Notes: generated by a model from the sequence alone, not told the origin. Positions 16,707-27,222 are shown, counted from the stretch's first letter. The stretch is 64,000 bases of DNA from Shimia sp. R10_1 (GCF_017744095.1 NZ_JAGHQX010000002.1:372001-436000); one strand, 5' to 3'. Program-made: numbers and translations.

Positions 16707-17558
16707 TTATCTTTGGCATTGCGCGCAATAGAAAGATGAGCGGCCAGATTGGGTGATTCGGCTTATTTTGCTTGTGCAGCTAGGGGTTTTGCAGGGCTCA
16801 CCCTCCCGTCCATAGACATCAAAGCTGTGTTGAAAATACCCCAGTTCCCCATCCGCCTGACGAAAGTCACGCAGCGAACTGCCCCCGGCCTCAATCGCCT
16901 CTGCGAGGACCTGCCGGATGATCGGCACAAGAGACTGTGTCCGCTCTTTTGAAATGGCGCCTGCCTTGCGTTTCGGCGCTATCCCTGCGCGATAGAGCGC
17001 CTCGCAGACATAGATGTTGCCAAGGCCCGCCACGATGCGCTGATCGAGCAGGGCGGATTTGATCGGCGTGTTGCGCCCTGAGAGCTGCTCGACAAGGTAG
17101 GATTCGTGAAAGTCATTGCCCAAAGGCTCCGGCCCCAGCTTGGCCAGAAGCGGGTGGGTTTCGGCAGTTTCAAGCGGCAGCAGATCCATCGCGCCAAAGC
17201 GGCGGGGATCGTTGAAGGTGACGCGCGCGCCGTTGTCCATGTCAAAGACCACGTGGTCGTGTTTCTCAGCCTGCGGGTGATCATGGGCAAATTGGCCCAG
17301 AGGATCGCCCGACACCGTCATGCGCCCGGACATGCCCAGATGGATCAGCAGCGACTCGTCTGTATCAAGGTCGGCCAGAATGTATTTGGAGCGGCGGCGC
17401 AGGCGCAGGACTTTCGCTCCGGTCAGCCGCTCGGCCATACGCTCTGGAAATGGCCAGCGCAGATCGGGGCGGTTCACCGCCGCAGTGGCAATCACCGCGC
17501 CTTCCATGGCCGGTTGCAGACCACGACGGACGGTTTCAACTTCGGGGAGTTCGGGCAT
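16707..17558 (-). CDS. mutM: Formamidopyrimidine-DNA glycosylase
   Basis: 283 residues from the ATG at 17558. The start [14 protein letters not shown] supplies the catalytic Pro2 and Glu3; the open frame upstream of this has no family similarity. It removes 8-oxoguanine and formamidopyrimidines from DNA and cuts the abasic site. LIHLGMSGR, the beta-elimination region, [16 protein letters not shown] (helix-two-turn-helix) and the C-terminal zinc finger CKTPSC...YCAQCQ are present; the C-x4-C first half is normal for alphaproteobacteria. It is divergent from ubiE, with 163 bases between the start codons. Confidence 0.96.
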   Translation of the reverse strand: MPELPEVETVRRGLQPAMEGAVIATAAVNRPDLRWPFPERMAERLTGAKVLRLRRRSKYILADLDTDESLLIHLGMSGRMTVSGDPLGQFAHDHPQAEKHDHVVFDMDNGARVTFNDPRRFGAMDLLPLETAETHPLLAKLGPEPLGNDFHESYLVEQLSGRNTPIKSALLDQRIVAGLGNIYVCEALYRAGIAPKRKAGAISKERTQSLVPIIRQVLAEAIEAGGSSLRDFRQADGELGYFQHSFDVYGREGEPCKTPSCTSKISRITQSGRSSFYCAQCQR

Positions 17559-17721
17559 GTTTCTGTGACTCCTTTGACTGCGCAGGACAATGCGCAAATT
17601 GAGCTGATGGGCGCAAGTCACCTTCTCGGCCCGCACAGCGGGCCGCGCACTCACCAATTCGACGCATTGTACCTGTTCCACACGCTCTATATGTAGAGAG
17701 CAACCAAGAGGATTGCGCGTG

Positions 17722-18471
17722 ATGGCGAACAACGACAACACCACCCATTTCGGCTTTGAAACCGTGCCGGAAAGCGAGAAAGCTGGCCGTGTGCAGGGCG
17801 TCTTTGGCTCGGTGGCCTCCAAATACGATGTGATGAACGACGTAATGTCGATGGGCATCCACCGCATCTGGAAAGACGCGATGATGGATTGGCTTGCGCC
17901 ACGTCCCGGCCAGCGCCTGCTGGATGTGGCGGGTGGCACCGGCGACATCTCGTTTAAGTTCCTCAAGCGCGCGGGCCACGGCCATGCCACTGTCTGTGAC
18001 CTGACAGAGCCAATGCTGGTGGAAGGGCGCAAGCGGGCTGAGGCCGACCATATGGCAGAAAGCCTTGATTGGGTGGTGGGCGACGCGATGGCGCTGCCTT
18101 TTGCCGACAACAGCTTTGACGTTTACACGATCAGTTTTGGCATCCGGAATGTGACCCGCCCGCAAGAGGCGCTGAACGAGGCGTTTCGCGTGCTGAAGCC
18201 CGGTGGCCGCCTGATGGTGCTGGAATTTTCCCAGATCCCAAATGACATGATGCAGAAGGTCTATGATCTTTATTCCTTCAACATCATTCCGCGCATGGGG
18301 CAGGTGATCGCCAATGACCGCGACAGTTACCAGTATCTGGTGGAGAGCATCCGCAAATTCCCGGATCAGGACACATTCCTTGATATGGTCAAAACCGCAG
18401 GGTTTGAGAACGCGAAATACCGCAACCTGACCATGGGCATCGCGGCGCTGCATTCGGGCTGGAAACTGTGA
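17722..18471 (+). CDS. ubiE: Ubiquinone/menaquinone C-methyltransferase
   Basis: 249 residues from the ATG at 17722; AGAGGA lies ten bases upstream, whereas the in-frame TTG at 17713 is too close to it. It is the SAM-dependent enzyme that methylates the demethoxy-quinol ring in ubiquinone synthesis. [22 protein letters not shown] and [12 protein letters not shown] (SAM motif I), [11 protein letters not shown] and GRLMVLEFS are diagnostic. The stop overlaps the start of ubiB (GTGA), so the pair is one operon, an arrangement common in alphaproteobacteria. Confidence 0.95.
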   Translation: MANNDNTTHFGFETVPESEKAGRVQGVFGSVASKYDVMNDVMSMGIHRIWKDAMMDWLAPRPGQRLLDVAGGTGDISFKFLKRAGHGHATVCDLTEPMLVEGRKRAEADHMAESLDWVVGDAMALPFADNSFDVYTISFGIRNVTRPQEALNEAFRVLKPGGRLMVLEFSQIPNDMMQKVYDLYSFNIIPRMGQVIANDRDSYQYLVESIRKFPDQDTFLDMVKTAGFENAKYRNLTMGIAALHSGWKL

Positions 18472-20003
18472 GAGGCCCCCACAATATCATTCGCCTGATC
18501 CGCACCGGTGCCACGCTGGAGCGCACCGGCGCCATGGGGGTGGTGCTGGATGCGTTTGAAGCGCCGCGCCATGTGCGCATGGTGCTGCGCGGGCTGGCCT
18601 GGCCATTTCAGTGGCTGGCGATCAAAGGCGACCCTGAGGCCCCGCCCCTGCCGCGCGCGCTGACCGCGCTTGGCCCGGCCTACATCAAATTTGGTCAGGT
18701 GCTCTCCACCCGCCCCGATGTGGTGGGCGGCGATCTGGCCACCCAGTTGCGCGTGTTGCAGGACAAGCTGCCGCCGTTTTCTGTGGCAGAGGCCAAGGCC
18801 GCCGTGCAGCAAGAGCTGGGCCTAGATGCGGATGAGATCTTCTCAGAGTTTTCCGAACCCGTCGCCGCGGCTTCTATTGCGCAGGTGCATCGCGCGCGTC
18901 TGGCGGCAACAGGTGAAGAGGTGGCTGTGAAGGTGCTCCGCCCCGGCATTGAGCGGGCCTTCCGCAAGGATGTGGATGCGTTTTACTTTGCCGCCAATGT
19001 GATTGCCTCGCTCTCACCAGCCTCGCGCCGTCTGCGCCCGATGGAGGTGATTGAGCATTTTGACGGGGTGGTCACAGGCGAGCTGGATCTGCGGCTGGAA
19101 TCCGCCTCAGCAAGCGAGTTTGGGGCCAACACCCAAGACGATGAAATGTTTCAGGTGCCCACCATCAACTGGGCCTATTCCGCAAAACGCGTGATGACGC
19201 TGGGCTGGGCGGAAGGCACCCCAATTGGCGACAATGACGCGCTGGATGCGGCGGGCCATGACCGCGCCAAACTGGGTGCGCGGGTGCTGGAGCTGTTCCT
19301 GAACCACGCGCTGCGCGACGGGTATTTCCACGCGGACATGCATCAGGGCAACATGAAGGTCGCCGCCAATGGGGATATCATCGCCTATGACTTTGGCATC
19401 ATGGGCCACATCGATGAATACACCCGTCGGGTTTACGCGGAGATCCTGTTTGGCTTCATCCAGCGCGATTACAAACGCGTGGCCGAGGTGCATTTTGAAG
19501 CCGGGTATGTGCCTGCGGATCAAGATGTGGATGAATTTGCCCGCGCCCTGCGCGCGGTGGGCGAGCCGATCTTTGGCATGGATGCCGATCATATTTCCAT
19601 GGGTCGGCTGCTCAACTACCTGTTTGAGGTGACAGAGCGCTTTGGCATGGAAACCCGCACCGAGCTGATCCTGCTGCAACGCACCATGGTTGTGGTTGAA
19701 GGCGTGGCCCGTTCGCTGGATCCGCATCTCAACATCTGGGACGTCGCCAAACCCGTGGTCAGCGCCTACATTCAGAAAAGCATCGGTCCGCGCGCCCTGC
19801 TGCGCGATCTGGCCAAAACCGCGCGTGTGATGACCCGCTTTGGGCCACGATTGCCTGCGATGGTTGAGGCGGCCCTGATTGCACAATCCGATCAGAAAGA
19901 ACCTGCATACCCAAAGGTCTGGCCTTGGGTGGTGTCTGGTGCCGTGGCCGGGGCTTTTGCCGCCGCAATGTTGATTGGTCTGGGCTACGAGCTCTGGCAC
20001 TGA
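18468..20003 (+). CDS. ubiB: UbiB-type atypical kinase/ATPase for ubiquinone biosynthesis
   Basis: 511 residues, GTG start overlapping the ubiE stop by four bases. It has the ADCK/UbiB marks: [15 protein letters not shown] (KxGQ motif), AAASIAQVH (alanine-rich loop), [19 protein letters not shown] and DFGIMG. UbiB proteins are ATPases needed for several early ring-modification steps of ubiquinone and are held to the inner membrane; a C-terminal hydrophobic stretch ([18 protein letters not shown]) fits that. It ends in front of a strong terminator shared with dapA. Confidence 0.94.
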   Translation: MRGPHNIIRLIRTGATLERTGAMGVVLDAFEAPRHVRMVLRGLAWPFQWLAIKGDPEAPPLPRALTALGPAYIKFGQVLSTRPDVVGGDLATQLRVLQDKLPPFSVAEAKAAVQQELGLDADEIFSEFSEPVAAASIAQVHRARLAATGEEVAVKVLRPGIERAFRKDVDAFYFAANVIASLSPASRRLRPMEVIEHFDGVVTGELDLRLESASASEFGANTQDDEMFQVPTINWAYSAKRVMTLGWAEGTPIGDNDALDAAGHDRAKLGARVLELFLNHALRDGYFHADMHQGNMKVAANGDIIAYDFGIMGHIDEYTRRVYAEILFGFIQRDYKRVAEVHFEAGYVPADQDVDEFARALRAVGEPIFGMDADHISMGRLLNYLFEVTERFGMETRTELILLQRTMVVVEGVARSLDPHLNIWDVAKPVVSAYIQKSIGPRALLRDLAKTARVMTRFGPRLPAMVEAALIAQSDQKEPAYPKVWPWVVSGAVAGAFAAAMLIGLGYELWH

Positions 20004-20006
20004 AAT

Positions 20007-20044
20007 CCGGCCTGAGAGATTTGGCCTGAGAGATCTGGCCTGAC
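20007..20044 (+). repeat. Short tandem repeat after ubiB
   Basis: A 14-base unit (YYGGCCTGAGAGAT) occurs twice and then in part a third time, starting three bases past the ubiB stop. Confidence 0.8.
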
Positions 20045-20065
20045 CTTCACCATCAGATCAAAACA

Positions 20066-20097
20066 AAAGAAGCGCCCCAGGGGCGCTTCTTCTTTAT
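20066..20097. terminator. Bidirectional terminator between ubiB and dapA
   Basis: Stem GAAGCGCC (20069-20076) with GGCGCTTC (20082-20089), loop CCAGG. T-rich tracts follow on both strands. Confidence 0.85.
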
Positions 20098-20124
20098 GGG
20101 CAAGAGCCCCTATAAAACTGCGAC

Positions 20125-20997
20125 TTACAGCAGGCCGGCGTGGGCCATGGCTGCGTCGATCTGCGCTTTGGTGTCATCGGTCAGGCAGGTGAGCGGCAGG
20201 CGCACCTCCTCATTGCAAAGACCCAGACGCGACAGCGCGTATTTTGCGCCCACAAGGCCCGGCTCTACAAAGATCGCCTCATGCAGTGGCATCAGCTTGT
20301 CCTGATATTCCAGCGCTTTGGCGTAATCACCCGCCAGCGTCGCCGCCTGGAATTCCGCGCAGAGTTTCGGGGCAACGTTGGCCGTCACAGAAATGCAGCC
20401 CACGCCGCCATGGGCGTTAAAGCCGAGTGCGGTGGCATCTTCGCCGGAGAGTTGGACGAAGTCAGCGCCACAGGTGGCACGTTGCTGGCTCACGCGGGCC
20501 AGATCGCCGGTGGCGTCTTTCACCCCCACAATACGCGGCAGCTTGGCCAGCTCCCCCATGGTTTCCGGGGTCATGTCGACCACCGAACGGCCCGGAATGT
20601 TGTAGATGACAATCGGCAGCGTGCAGCAATCGTGGATCGCGGTGAAATGCGCAATCAGGCCACGCTGGGTTGGCTTGTTGTAGTAAGGCGTCACCACGAG
20701 GATGGCGTCTGCACCGACTTTTTCCGCGTGCTGCGCCAGATGGATGGCTTCCAGCGTGTTGTTGGAGCCCGCGCCCGCAATCACCGGCACACGGCCTGCG
20801 GCGGCGCGCACCACCTCTTCTACCACAGCTTCATGCTCGGCATGGCTCAGGGTGGGGCTTTCACCGGTGGTGCCAACGGGCACAAAGCCATTGGTGCCTT
20901 CGCCGATGTGCCACTCCACCAGTTTCTTGAGCGTTTCCAAATCCAGCTCGCCGTTCGTGAACGGCGTGACGAGTGCGGGGTAAGACCCTTTGAACAT
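20125..20997 (-). CDS. dapA: 4-hydroxy-tetrahydrodipicolinate synthase
   Basis: 290 residues. It condenses pyruvate with aspartate semialdehyde, the first committed step to diaminopimelate and lysine. The aldolase-fold signatures are [39 protein letters not shown] (catalytic tyrosine) and [11 protein letters not shown] (Schiff-base lysine). Length is normal. It is monocistronic and divergent from slt, with 155 bases between; GGAGCG a few bases before the ATG serves as the ribosome site. Confidence 0.96.
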   Translation of the reverse strand: MFKGSYPALVTPFTNGELDLETLKKLVEWHIGEGTNGFVPVGTTGESPTLSHAEHEAVVEEVVRAAAGRVPVIAGAGSNNTLEAIHLAQHAEKVGADAILVVTPYYNKPTQRGLIAHFTAIHDCCTLPIVIYNIPGRSVVDMTPETMGELAKLPRIVGVKDATGDLARVSQQRATCGADFVQLSGEDATALGFNAHGGVGCISVTANVAPKLCAEFQAATLAGDYAKALEYQDKLMPLHEAIFVEPGLVGAKYALSRLGLCNEEVRLPLTCLTDDTKAQIDAAMAHAGLL

Positions 20998-21152
20998 GGC
21001 ACGCTCCTTTGTTTTGCGCAGCTGGGCGGAATTGCCCGGGGTATGAAATCGCGCGGACCCTAGCGGGAAGTTGCCCGCTTGCCAAGATTGTGAGTTGAGG
21101 CTGGGGAAGGCGCGTCGTATCGTGCGGGTTCTATCCTGTTTGGCATGGGAAA

Positions 21153-23114
21153 ATGCAAGCCATGTTGCGTCTTTTTCTGACAGTTGTTGTGGCCTTGCTT
21201 ATGGCCATGCCCGCCACCGCCCAGCATCGTGAAGAGCTGCGCGCCGCGATGAGTTCTATCCGCGCAAAAGATTGGGAGGGGGCCGCAAGGGCGGTGCGCA
21301 ACACCGATCAGGTGGCGCGCGACATCGTCGAATGGCACCGTCTTCGCGCCGGAGAAGGCAGCCCGGATCAGGTGCTGGCCTTTCTGGATCGGCGCGGCGA
21401 CTGGCCCGGCCTGCCCTATCTGCGCAAACAATCCGAAGCCGCTTTTGAAGGGGTGAGCCGTGAAATGGCGATGTCCTTCTTTGTGCATGGCAACGCACAG
21501 ACCGCCGAAGGCGCGCTGGCGCAAGCGCGCATGTTGGAACAGGCCGGAGAGGCAGGCGCCGCGCAAGCGGGCATTGTGGTGGCTTGGCGCACCATGGCGA
21601 TGAACGCACAAACCAAGGCCGACTATCTCAAACGATATGGCGATTTGCTTGCGCCCCATCACACCGCCCGGCTGGACAGCATGTTGTGGAAAAACTGGCA
21701 GAGCAACTCGGAAGCGATGTATCCCCATGTTTCAGATGGCTGGGTCGCGCTGGCCAAGGCACGGCTGGGGCTGCGGGCCATGGCCAAAGGGGTCGACGGG
21801 CTGATCAATGCCGTGCCTGAGAGTTTGCAGAATGATCCCGGCCTGGCCCATGAACGTTTTGTCTGGCGTCACCGAAAAGATCGCGACGAGAGTGCCATTG
21901 AGCTGATTCTGGCACGCAGTGAGGCGGGCACTTTGGGAGAACCCGAAGAATGGGCGCCACGGCGGCGCTCTCTGATCCGCAGCCAGATGCGGGCAGGCAA
22001 TTATCGCACCGCTTATGCGCTGGCGGCCACGCATCGCCTGACACCCGAGGCGGGCTATGCCTATGCCGATTGTGAATGGCTCGCGGGTTATCTGGCGCTG
22101 CGCTATCTCGACCGCCCTGAAGAGGCCGCCGCGCATTTCCTGCAGTTTGCGCAAGCTGTGGAAACCCCGATTTCGCTGGGGCGCGCGGGCTATTGGATGG
22201 GCCGCGCTTATGAAGCGTTGGGAGACACGGCCACGGCCCAGCAGGCTTATGTGGCGGGTGGCGCCCATCAGACCAGTTTTTACGGACTACTGGCCGCCGA
22301 AAAAGCCGGAATTGCTTATGATCAAGCGCTGAAAGGCACCGAACGTTTCCCCGATTGGCGCGCGGCCGCCTGGACCACCTCCAGCGTGCATCAGGCGGCG
22401 CGCATGTTGCTGGCGGCGGGTGAGCTGGATCTGGCAGAACGGTTCTGGGTGCATCTGAGCGAAACACAGGATCGCAGAGCGCTGGGGCAGATGGGCCAGA
22501 TGGCGCTGGATCTGGGGCAGCCGCATGTGGCGGTGATGCTGGGCAAACAGATGGTGCGGATGGGCGTGACCCTGCCCGGGCCCTATTATCCGCTGCATCC
22601 GCTCTCTGAGCAAAGCCTGCCGGTCGCCGATGAGCTGTCGCTGGCGATTGCGCGGCGGGAAAGCGAATTTGACCCGGTGGTGGTGAGCCACGCGGGCGCA
22701 CGCGGGTTGATGCAGCTGATGCCCGGCACGGCGCAGCTGATGTCGAAGTCAACGGGCGAAGCCTATGTGCTGGGCAATCTGACAGCGGATCCAGCCTATA
22801 ACGCACGTCTGGGAAGCGCCTATCTGGCGCGGCTGTCAGAGCAGTTTGATGGCAATATCATCATGATTGCGGCGGGCTATAATGCGGGGCCCAACCGCCC
22901 GCTGCGCTGGATGGAAAACAATGGCGACCCACGCGGCGGATCAACCGAGGCGATGATCGACTGGATCGAGATGATTCCGTTCAACGAGACCCGAAACTAT
23001 GTGATGCGGGTGGCCGAAAGCCTGCCGGTTTATCGCGCGCGGCTGGGCAAGGACCCGCATCCGGTGCCCTTTGGGCGCGAGATCGTGGGCGCCACCATTC
23101 AGAGGTTGAACTAA
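21153..23114 (+). CDS. slt: Soluble lytic murein transglycosylase
   Basis: 653 residues from the ATG at 21153 (an ATG at 21162 is equally possible). A signal peptide ends at about residue 24 ([10 protein letters not shown]). A long helical repeat region of about 470 residues, typical of the Slt superhelix, leads to the C-terminal lysozyme-like SLT domain: ARRESEFDP with the catalytic Glu, [31 protein letters not shown] and [11 protein letters not shown]. It cleaves peptidoglycan strands to 1,6-anhydro ends in the periplasm. Stop codons of slt and the convergent EamA gene overlap. Confidence 0.94.
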   Translation: MQAMLRLFLTVVVALLMAMPATAQHREELRAAMSSIRAKDWEGAARAVRNTDQVARDIVEWHRLRAGEGSPDQVLAFLDRRGDWPGLPYLRKQSEAAFEGVSREMAMSFFVHGNAQTAEGALAQARMLEQAGEAGAAQAGIVVAWRTMAMNAQTKADYLKRYGDLLAPHHTARLDSMLWKNWQSNSEAMYPHVSDGWVALAKARLGLRAMAKGVDGLINAVPESLQNDPGLAHERFVWRHRKDRDESAIELILARSEAGTLGEPEEWAPRRRSLIRSQMRAGNYRTAYALAATHRLTPEAGYAYADCEWLAGYLALRYLDRPEEAAAHFLQFAQAVETPISLGRAGYWMGRAYEALGDTATAQQAYVAGGAHQTSFYGLLAAEKAGIAYDQALKGTERFPDWRAAAWTTSSVHQAARMLLAAGELDLAERFWVHLSETQDRRALGQMGQMALDLGQPHVAVMLGKQMVRMGVTLPGPYYPLHPLSEQSLPVADELSLAIARRESEFDPVVVSHAGARGLMQLMPGTAQLMSKSTGEAYVLGNLTADPAYNARLGSAYLARLSEQFDGNIIMIAAGYNAGPNRPLRWMENNGDPRGGSTEAMIDWIEMIPFNETRNYVMRVAESLPVYRARLGKDPHPVPFGREIVGATIQRLN

Positions 23115-23977
23115 GCCGCCTGTCGTTCACGCCACCATGTGAACAGGCCAGCGGCCAGCACAATTGCGGCCCCGATCGCCACATTGAGGCGCAGCGTTTC
23201 GCCAAAGGCCGCCATGCCCAGCGCGGCCGCAAAAGGCAGTTGCAAATAGGCAAAGGGCTGCACCGCGCTGGCTTCGGCCACGTCATAGGTGCGGATCAAC
23301 AGCCAGTGACCAAAGACACCGCTGCAACACAGAATCGCCATCCAGATCCAATCCGGGCCAGAAATCGGTTCCCAGTAAAACACCCCGATGGCCGTCATCA
23401 CCACACAGCCGACGACACCGGTGTAAAAGAAACTGGTCTGCGCGCTGTCTTTGCGCGCCACATAGCGGGTCATCAGGCCATAAACGGCAAACATCAGCGC
23501 CCCCAGCAAGGGCACCGCTGCTGCCGGGCTAAACACGCCTGAGCCGGGTTTCAGAATGATCATCACGCCCACGGCGCCAAGGCCAATGGCCAGCCAGCGC
23601 CGCCAGCCGACACGCTCGCCGAGCACGGGGCCGGAGAGCGCGGCAACCATCAGCGGATAACAGATGAAAATGGCATGGGTTTCTGTCAAACCAAGAAGCG
23701 TGAAGGCCAGAACCGTCACACAGATTTCCAACGCCAGCAGCGCGCCGCGCCCGACCTGCAGCCATGGAAAAGCTGTGCGTGCGACTTTGCGCAAACCGCC
23801 AGCGTGCCGCGCCGAAATCGCAATCACAAAGGCTGCAAAAAACCAGTAGCGGATCATCACCACCAGATAGGTGTTGTATTCGCCGGCCAAATGCCGCGAC
23901 AGGCCGTCCTGCAGCGCAAACACCAAGGTGGTGAGTGACATCAGCAGAATGCCAAGCCGGTTGTTAGCAGCGCTCAT
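23111..23977 (-). CDS. EamA/DMT family membrane transporter
   Basis: 288 residues from the ATG at 23977, which overlaps the mnmD stop (ATGA). About ten hydrophobic segments in two five-helix EamA repeats: the first half begins GILLMSLTTLVFALQDGLSRH, and YPLMVAALSGPVLGERVGWRRW and LPFAAALGMAAFGETL are the repeat-end signatures. Family members export or import small metabolites such as amino acids or nucleotide sugars at the inner membrane. The substrate cannot be inferred; translational coupling to a tRNA-modification gene may be only positional. Confidence 0.87.
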   Translation of the reverse strand: MSAANNRLGILLMSLTTLVFALQDGLSRHLAGEYNTYLVVMIRYWFFAAFVIAISARHAGGLRKVARTAFPWLQVGRGALLALEICVTVLAFTLLGLTETHAIFICYPLMVAALSGPVLGERVGWRRWLAIGLGAVGVMIILKPGSGVFSPAAAVPLLGALMFAVYGLMTRYVARKDSAQTSFFYTGVVGCVVMTAIGVFYWEPISGPDWIWMAILCCSGVFGHWLLIRTYDVAEASAVQPFAYLQLPFAAALGMAAFGETLRLNVAIGAAIVLAAGLFTWWRERQAA

Positions 23978-24654
23978 GTGGCGGGTTTCACACATTGGGT
24001 CATGTGGCGCTTGCGGCCAAAGCCCGGAATGCGCGTGACTGCGAACCCCGCCGCCTCCAGATTGCGGCGCACAAAGCCTGCGGCCGTGTAGGTCGCGGCC
24101 GTGCCGCCCGCTTTGGTGTGTGTGCCCACCTGCGCCAACAGGGCCTCATCCCAGAGCTCGGGGTTTTTGGCTGGGGAAAAGCCATCCAGAAACCAAGCGT
24201 TTGCTTCAAAATCCATGGCCGCGAGTGTTGCGCGTGCATCTCCAACAACCACCTGCGCCTCAATGCCTGCGAGCGTGGCCAGCGTTTGGTCTTCGCGATA
24301 GGCCGCCACAAGACGGTCGGCATAGTCCCCCAGCTCAGGGAAAGCGGCCAGCGCGCGCGCCATTTCATCCGCGCTCATCGGGAAGGCCTCAAAAGAGGTG
24401 AAGCGCAGCGGGCCTTGCCCACCCGCCTGATCCCAGGCCATCCATGTGGTCAAAAGGTTCAGCCCGGTGCCAAAGCCCAGTTCGGCAATGTGAAACCCCG
24501 GGGCAAAGCGCGCGGGCAGGTCATTGCCTGCCAGAAACACATGGCGCGTTTCGGCCAGCCCATTGTCGAGGCTGAAGTAAGGGTCATCAAAACGTGTGGA
24601 CACGGGAATGGCATCCTGCCGCCATTCAAGATCCGCCTGCTGGTCGCTCATCAT
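23974..24654 (-). CDS. mnmD: tRNA 5-aminomethyl-2-thiouridine methyltransferase domain protein (stand-alone MnmC methyltransferase, MnmD)
   Basis: 226 residues from the ATG at 24654 (ATGATG; AAGG six bases upstream); the open frame upstream lacks family similarity. It matches the N-terminal methyltransferase half of E. coli MnmC: DDPYFSLDNGLAETRHVFL, FHIAELGFGTGLNLL (SAM motif), FTSFEAFP, AWFLDGFSPAKNPELW and GGTAATYTAAGFVRRNLEAAGF. The enzyme methylates nm5s2U at the wobble base of certain tRNAs. In enterobacteria this domain is fused to an FAD-dependent oxidase; here a separate FAD oxidase gene starts 84 bases away on the opposite strand. Confidence 0.9.
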   Translation of the reverse strand: MMSDQQADLEWRQDAIPVSTRFDDPYFSLDNGLAETRHVFLAGNDLPARFAPGFHIAELGFGTGLNLLTTWMAWDQAGGQGPLRFTSFEAFPMSADEMARALAAFPELGDYADRLVAAYREDQTLATLAGIEAQVVVGDARATLAAMDFEANAWFLDGFSPAKNPELWDEALLAQVGTHTKAGGTAATYTAAGFVRRNLEAAGFAVTRIPGFGRKRHMTQCVKPAT

Positions 24655-24738
24655 GCTTTGCCTTATGGAGGTGTGCGCGGCATTTGACCACAAACGCGCG
24701 CTTTGGCAATGGGCTTCAACACAGACAAGGACGGAACC

Positions 24739-25773
24739 ATGGTGGATGTAACGGTGATGGGCGCGGGCGCTTTTGGGCTGTCGGTGGCCTGGGCCTGTGC
24801 AAAACGCGGCGCCAAGGTGCGGGTGATTGACCCAAATGGCGTGGGCGCAGGTGCAAGCGGGGGGCTGGTGGGCGCGCTGGCTCCGCATACGCCGGAGAAT
24901 TGGAACGTCAAAAAGGCCTTTCAATTTGAGAGCCTGATCATGGCAGAGAGCTGGTGGGCGGAGGTCGAGGCCGCAGGTGGCGTGACTGCGGGCTATGGCC
25001 GCACTGGGCGCATTCAGCCGATCCGCGACGCGCACGCGCTGACACTGGCCAAGGCCCGCGCCGAAAGCGCCAAGGAACTTTGGCAGGGCAAAGCCATCTG
25101 GGCGATTGTGCCGCAAGACAGCCTTGGCGATTGGGCCCCGATCAGCCCCACCGGCTGGCTCATTCACGACACGCTGACCGGCCGCATGTTCCCGCGCCGC
25201 GCCTGTGCAGCACTGGCTGCCGCGCTCATCGCGAAGGGTGCCGAGATCACCAAAGAGGCCACGCCTGAGGGCAAAGTGGTCTGGGCCACGGGTTATGAAG
25301 GCTTGCTGGCGCTGTCAGACGAGATGGGCAAAGCGGTCGGCAATGGCGTCAAAGGTCAGGCGGCGCTGTTGCGGCTGGACCAATCAAAAGCGCCGCAGCT
25401 CTTTGCCGATGCGGTGCATATCGTGCCCCATGCGGATGGCACGGTGGCAATTGGCTCCACCAGCGAGCGCGATTTTGACAACCCAACCAGCACCGATGCG
25501 CAACTTGATGCGGTTCTGGCGCGCGCCTATGCGGCGGTGCCTGCGCTGAAAGAGGCTGAGGTGATCGAGCGCTGGGCCGGGGTGCGCCCGCGCGCCAAAA
25601 GCCGTGCGCCGATGCTGGGGGAACACCCCATCCGCAGTGGAGAATTCATCGCCAATGGGGGCTTTAAAATCGGCTTTGGCATGGGGCCAAAAGCGGGGGA
25701 AGTGATGGCGGATCTGGTGCTTGAGGGCAAAGACGCCGTGCCTGACGCCTTCCGCCCTGAAGCCTCGCTGTAG
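24739..25773 (+). CDS. FAD-dependent oxidoreductase (DAO family), candidate MnmC oxidase half
   Basis: 344 residues from the ATG at 24739, preceded by AAGGACGGAACC. It has a Rossmann FAD motif VTVMGAGAFGLSVAWACAKRG, the DAO-family segment GAGASGGLVGALAPH, and the C-terminal FIANGGFKIGFGMGPKAGEVMADL. The ASGG-x-x-GALAPH region is reminiscent of the MnmC oxidase domain and of glycine oxidases. It is divergent from the stand-alone MnmD gene, so I infer that it removes the carboxymethyl group from cmnm5s2U in tRNA; a general glycine/D-amino acid oxidase is the alternative. It converges with an FMN reductase gene four bases past its stop. Confidence 0.75.
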   Translation: MVDVTVMGAGAFGLSVAWACAKRGAKVRVIDPNGVGAGASGGLVGALAPHTPENWNVKKAFQFESLIMAESWWAEVEAAGGVTAGYGRTGRIQPIRDAHALTLAKARAESAKELWQGKAIWAIVPQDSLGDWAPISPTGWLIHDTLTGRMFPRRACAALAAALIAKGAEITKEATPEGKVVWATGYEGLLALSDEMGKAVGNGVKGQAALLRLDQSKAPQLFADAVHIVPHADGTVAIGSTSERDFDNPTSTDAQLDAVLARAYAAVPALKEAEVIERWAGVRPRAKSRAPMLGEHPIRSGEFIANGGFKIGFGMGPKAGEVMADLVLEGKDAVPDAFRPEASL

Positions 25774-25777
25774 GTGT

Positions 25778-26323
25778 TTACTGTCCGCGCGCAACATCCG
25801 CTTTGAGCGTATCCATCAGCGTGGTGAGCGAGGCAGTGTAGTGCTCGCTCATCAGTCGACCGTCGGCATCAAACTCATTGCTGCTATTGGCCAGACCAAA
25901 TTCCGGGGCCAATGTGATGCGGGGGCGAAAGGCCACCAGACAGCTGCGCAACATGGTTTGGGCACGCACACCGCCTGCCCGCCCCGCCGCCGCGCTCATC
26001 AGGGCCGTGGGTTTGCCGACCATTGGCTTCTCAGAGTGGCGACTGATCCAATCCAAGGCGTTTTTCAGAACGCCGGTGACACCCGCGTTATACTCCGGCG
26101 TGGAGATCAGCAGCGCATCGGCCTCTGCGATCTGCGCCACAAGCGTATTCACGCCTTCGGGCAGGCCGCTTTCGCTCTCCAGATCCCCGTCATAAAGCGG
26201 CAGGTTGAGATCCGCCTCAACATAGTCCGTGGCACCATACAGGCGTGCCGCTTCGCGCAGCAGAAGCCGGTTGGTCGAGCCCGTGCGCAGCGCGCCAGAC
26301 AGGCCAAGCAGTTTATGGGGCAT
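25778..26323 (-). CDS. NADPH-dependent FMN reductase (ChrR/YieF-like)
   Basis: 181 residues. The ribosome site fixes the start: AAGGAGG abuts the ATG at 26329 but is six bases from the ATG at 26323. LGLSGALRTGSTNRLLL is the flavodoxin-like phosphate loop and ISTPEYNAGVTGVLKNALDW is the signature of the family. Such enzymes reduce quinones, chromate or azo dyes with NAD(P)H and FMN in the cytoplasm. No partner gene is obvious; the OmpA lipoprotein lies upstream behind a terminator. Confidence 0.88.
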   Translation of the reverse strand: MPHKLLGLSGALRTGSTNRLLLREAARLYGATDYVEADLNLPLYDGDLESESGLPEGVNTLVAQIAEADALLISTPEYNAGVTGVLKNALDWISRHSEKPMVGKPTALMSAAAGRAGGVRAQTMLRSCLVAFRPRITLAPEFGLANSSNEFDADGRLMSEHYTASLTTLMDTLKADVARGQ

Positions 26324-26357
26324 GATCATCCTCCTTGTTCACACAGACACAAGGTAG

Positions 26358-26390
26358 GCAAAAAGGCGCCGTTTACAAACGACGCCTTTC
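26358..26390 (-). terminator. Terminator of the OmpA lipoprotein gene
   Basis: AAAGGCG (26362-26368) pairs with CGCCTTT (26383-26389), with CGTTT/AAACG inside. On the minus strand a T5 run follows. Confidence 0.8.
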
Positions 26391-26423
26391 AAACATTTTC
26401 TGTGCGTATGCGCAGAGCCGCGT

Positions 26424-27071
26424 TTACGCGCTGGTCGGTAGGATCACGATTTCCACACGACGGTTCTGGCGACGGCCCGCCTCATCGAGGTTGGAGGCAA
26501 TCGGCTGATCCTCACCGCGGCCAATCGCATCGATGCGGCCAAAGGGGATACCATTGTTCAAGAGCACATCCGCAACCGCGTTGGCACGGCGTTCCGACAA
26601 GGTCTGGTTATAGCTGGCCGCGCCAGTGTTGTCGGTGTGCCCCAGAATTTGCACGGTGGAATTTGGATAGGCTTCAAGGCTCTTTGCCACTTTGGCCAGA
26701 TCATCCTGAAGGCTCGGGCTTACCTCGACGCTGTCCACAGCGAACAGAATGTCCTGCGGCATGGTCAGGATCAGGCGGTCACCGGTGTTTTCGATGCGTA
26801 CGTCACTGTCCAATTGTGCGCGCAACTCTGCTTCCTGCTTGTCGAGTTCGTTGCCAATCAGCGCGCCCACGCCCGCCCCTACAGCTGCGCCCACAGCGGC
26901 GTTGTTGTCTGTCGCAGCCGCAAGGCCCGCGCCCAGAATGCCGCCAATGATCGCGCCGCTTTTGGTTTGCCGGTTGGGATCGGTGCCTGCACCAGTCACA
27001 TAGTTGGGATCGGTACAGGCGGCCAAAGCCACCAAAGACAGCGCACAGCAGGACAGAGTAATTTTTTGCAT
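26424..27071 (-). CDS. OmpA-family outer-membrane lipoprotein (YiaD-like)
   Basis: 215 residues. The N-terminus ALSLVALAAC ends in a lipobox, so Cys19 is the predicted lipidation site. A glycine-zipper region (GAIIGGILGAGLAAAT, AAVGAAVGAGVGALIGNELD) follows, then the C-terminal OmpA domain that binds peptidoglycan (VQILGHTDNTGAASYNQTLSERR, RGEDQPIASNLDEAGRRQNRRVEI). It probably anchors the outer membrane to the cell wall. It is a single-gene unit with its own terminator. Confidence 0.92.
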   Translation of the reverse strand: MQKITLSCCALSLVALAACTDPNYVTGAGTDPNRQTKSGAIIGGILGAGLAAATDNNAAVGAAVGAGVGALIGNELDKQEAELRAQLDSDVRIENTGDRLILTMPQDILFAVDSVEVSPSLQDDLAKVAKSLEAYPNSTVQILGHTDNTGAASYNQTLSERRANAVADVLLNNGIPFGRIDAIGRGEDQPIASNLDEAGRRQNRRVEIVILPTSA

Positions 27072-27222
27072 ATCAAAGCCTCAATATTTAACTTAGCCGC
27101 CGGTTTTCCGGCTGTTGGCCTCTGTATAAGCTATCGCGCAGGCTCGCCCAAGCGTTTTGCCGCCCGATGTCGGCAAATAGACGCCGAAATCCCCGCTTTG
27201 TGATGGGTCTTTACCCCAGTGC

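Noticed and set aside
17559-18110. Upstream extension of the mutM frame
   Set aside because: MutM needs Pro2 at its N-terminus, supplied by the [10 protein letters not shown] start at 17558; the extension also runs antisense to ubiE.
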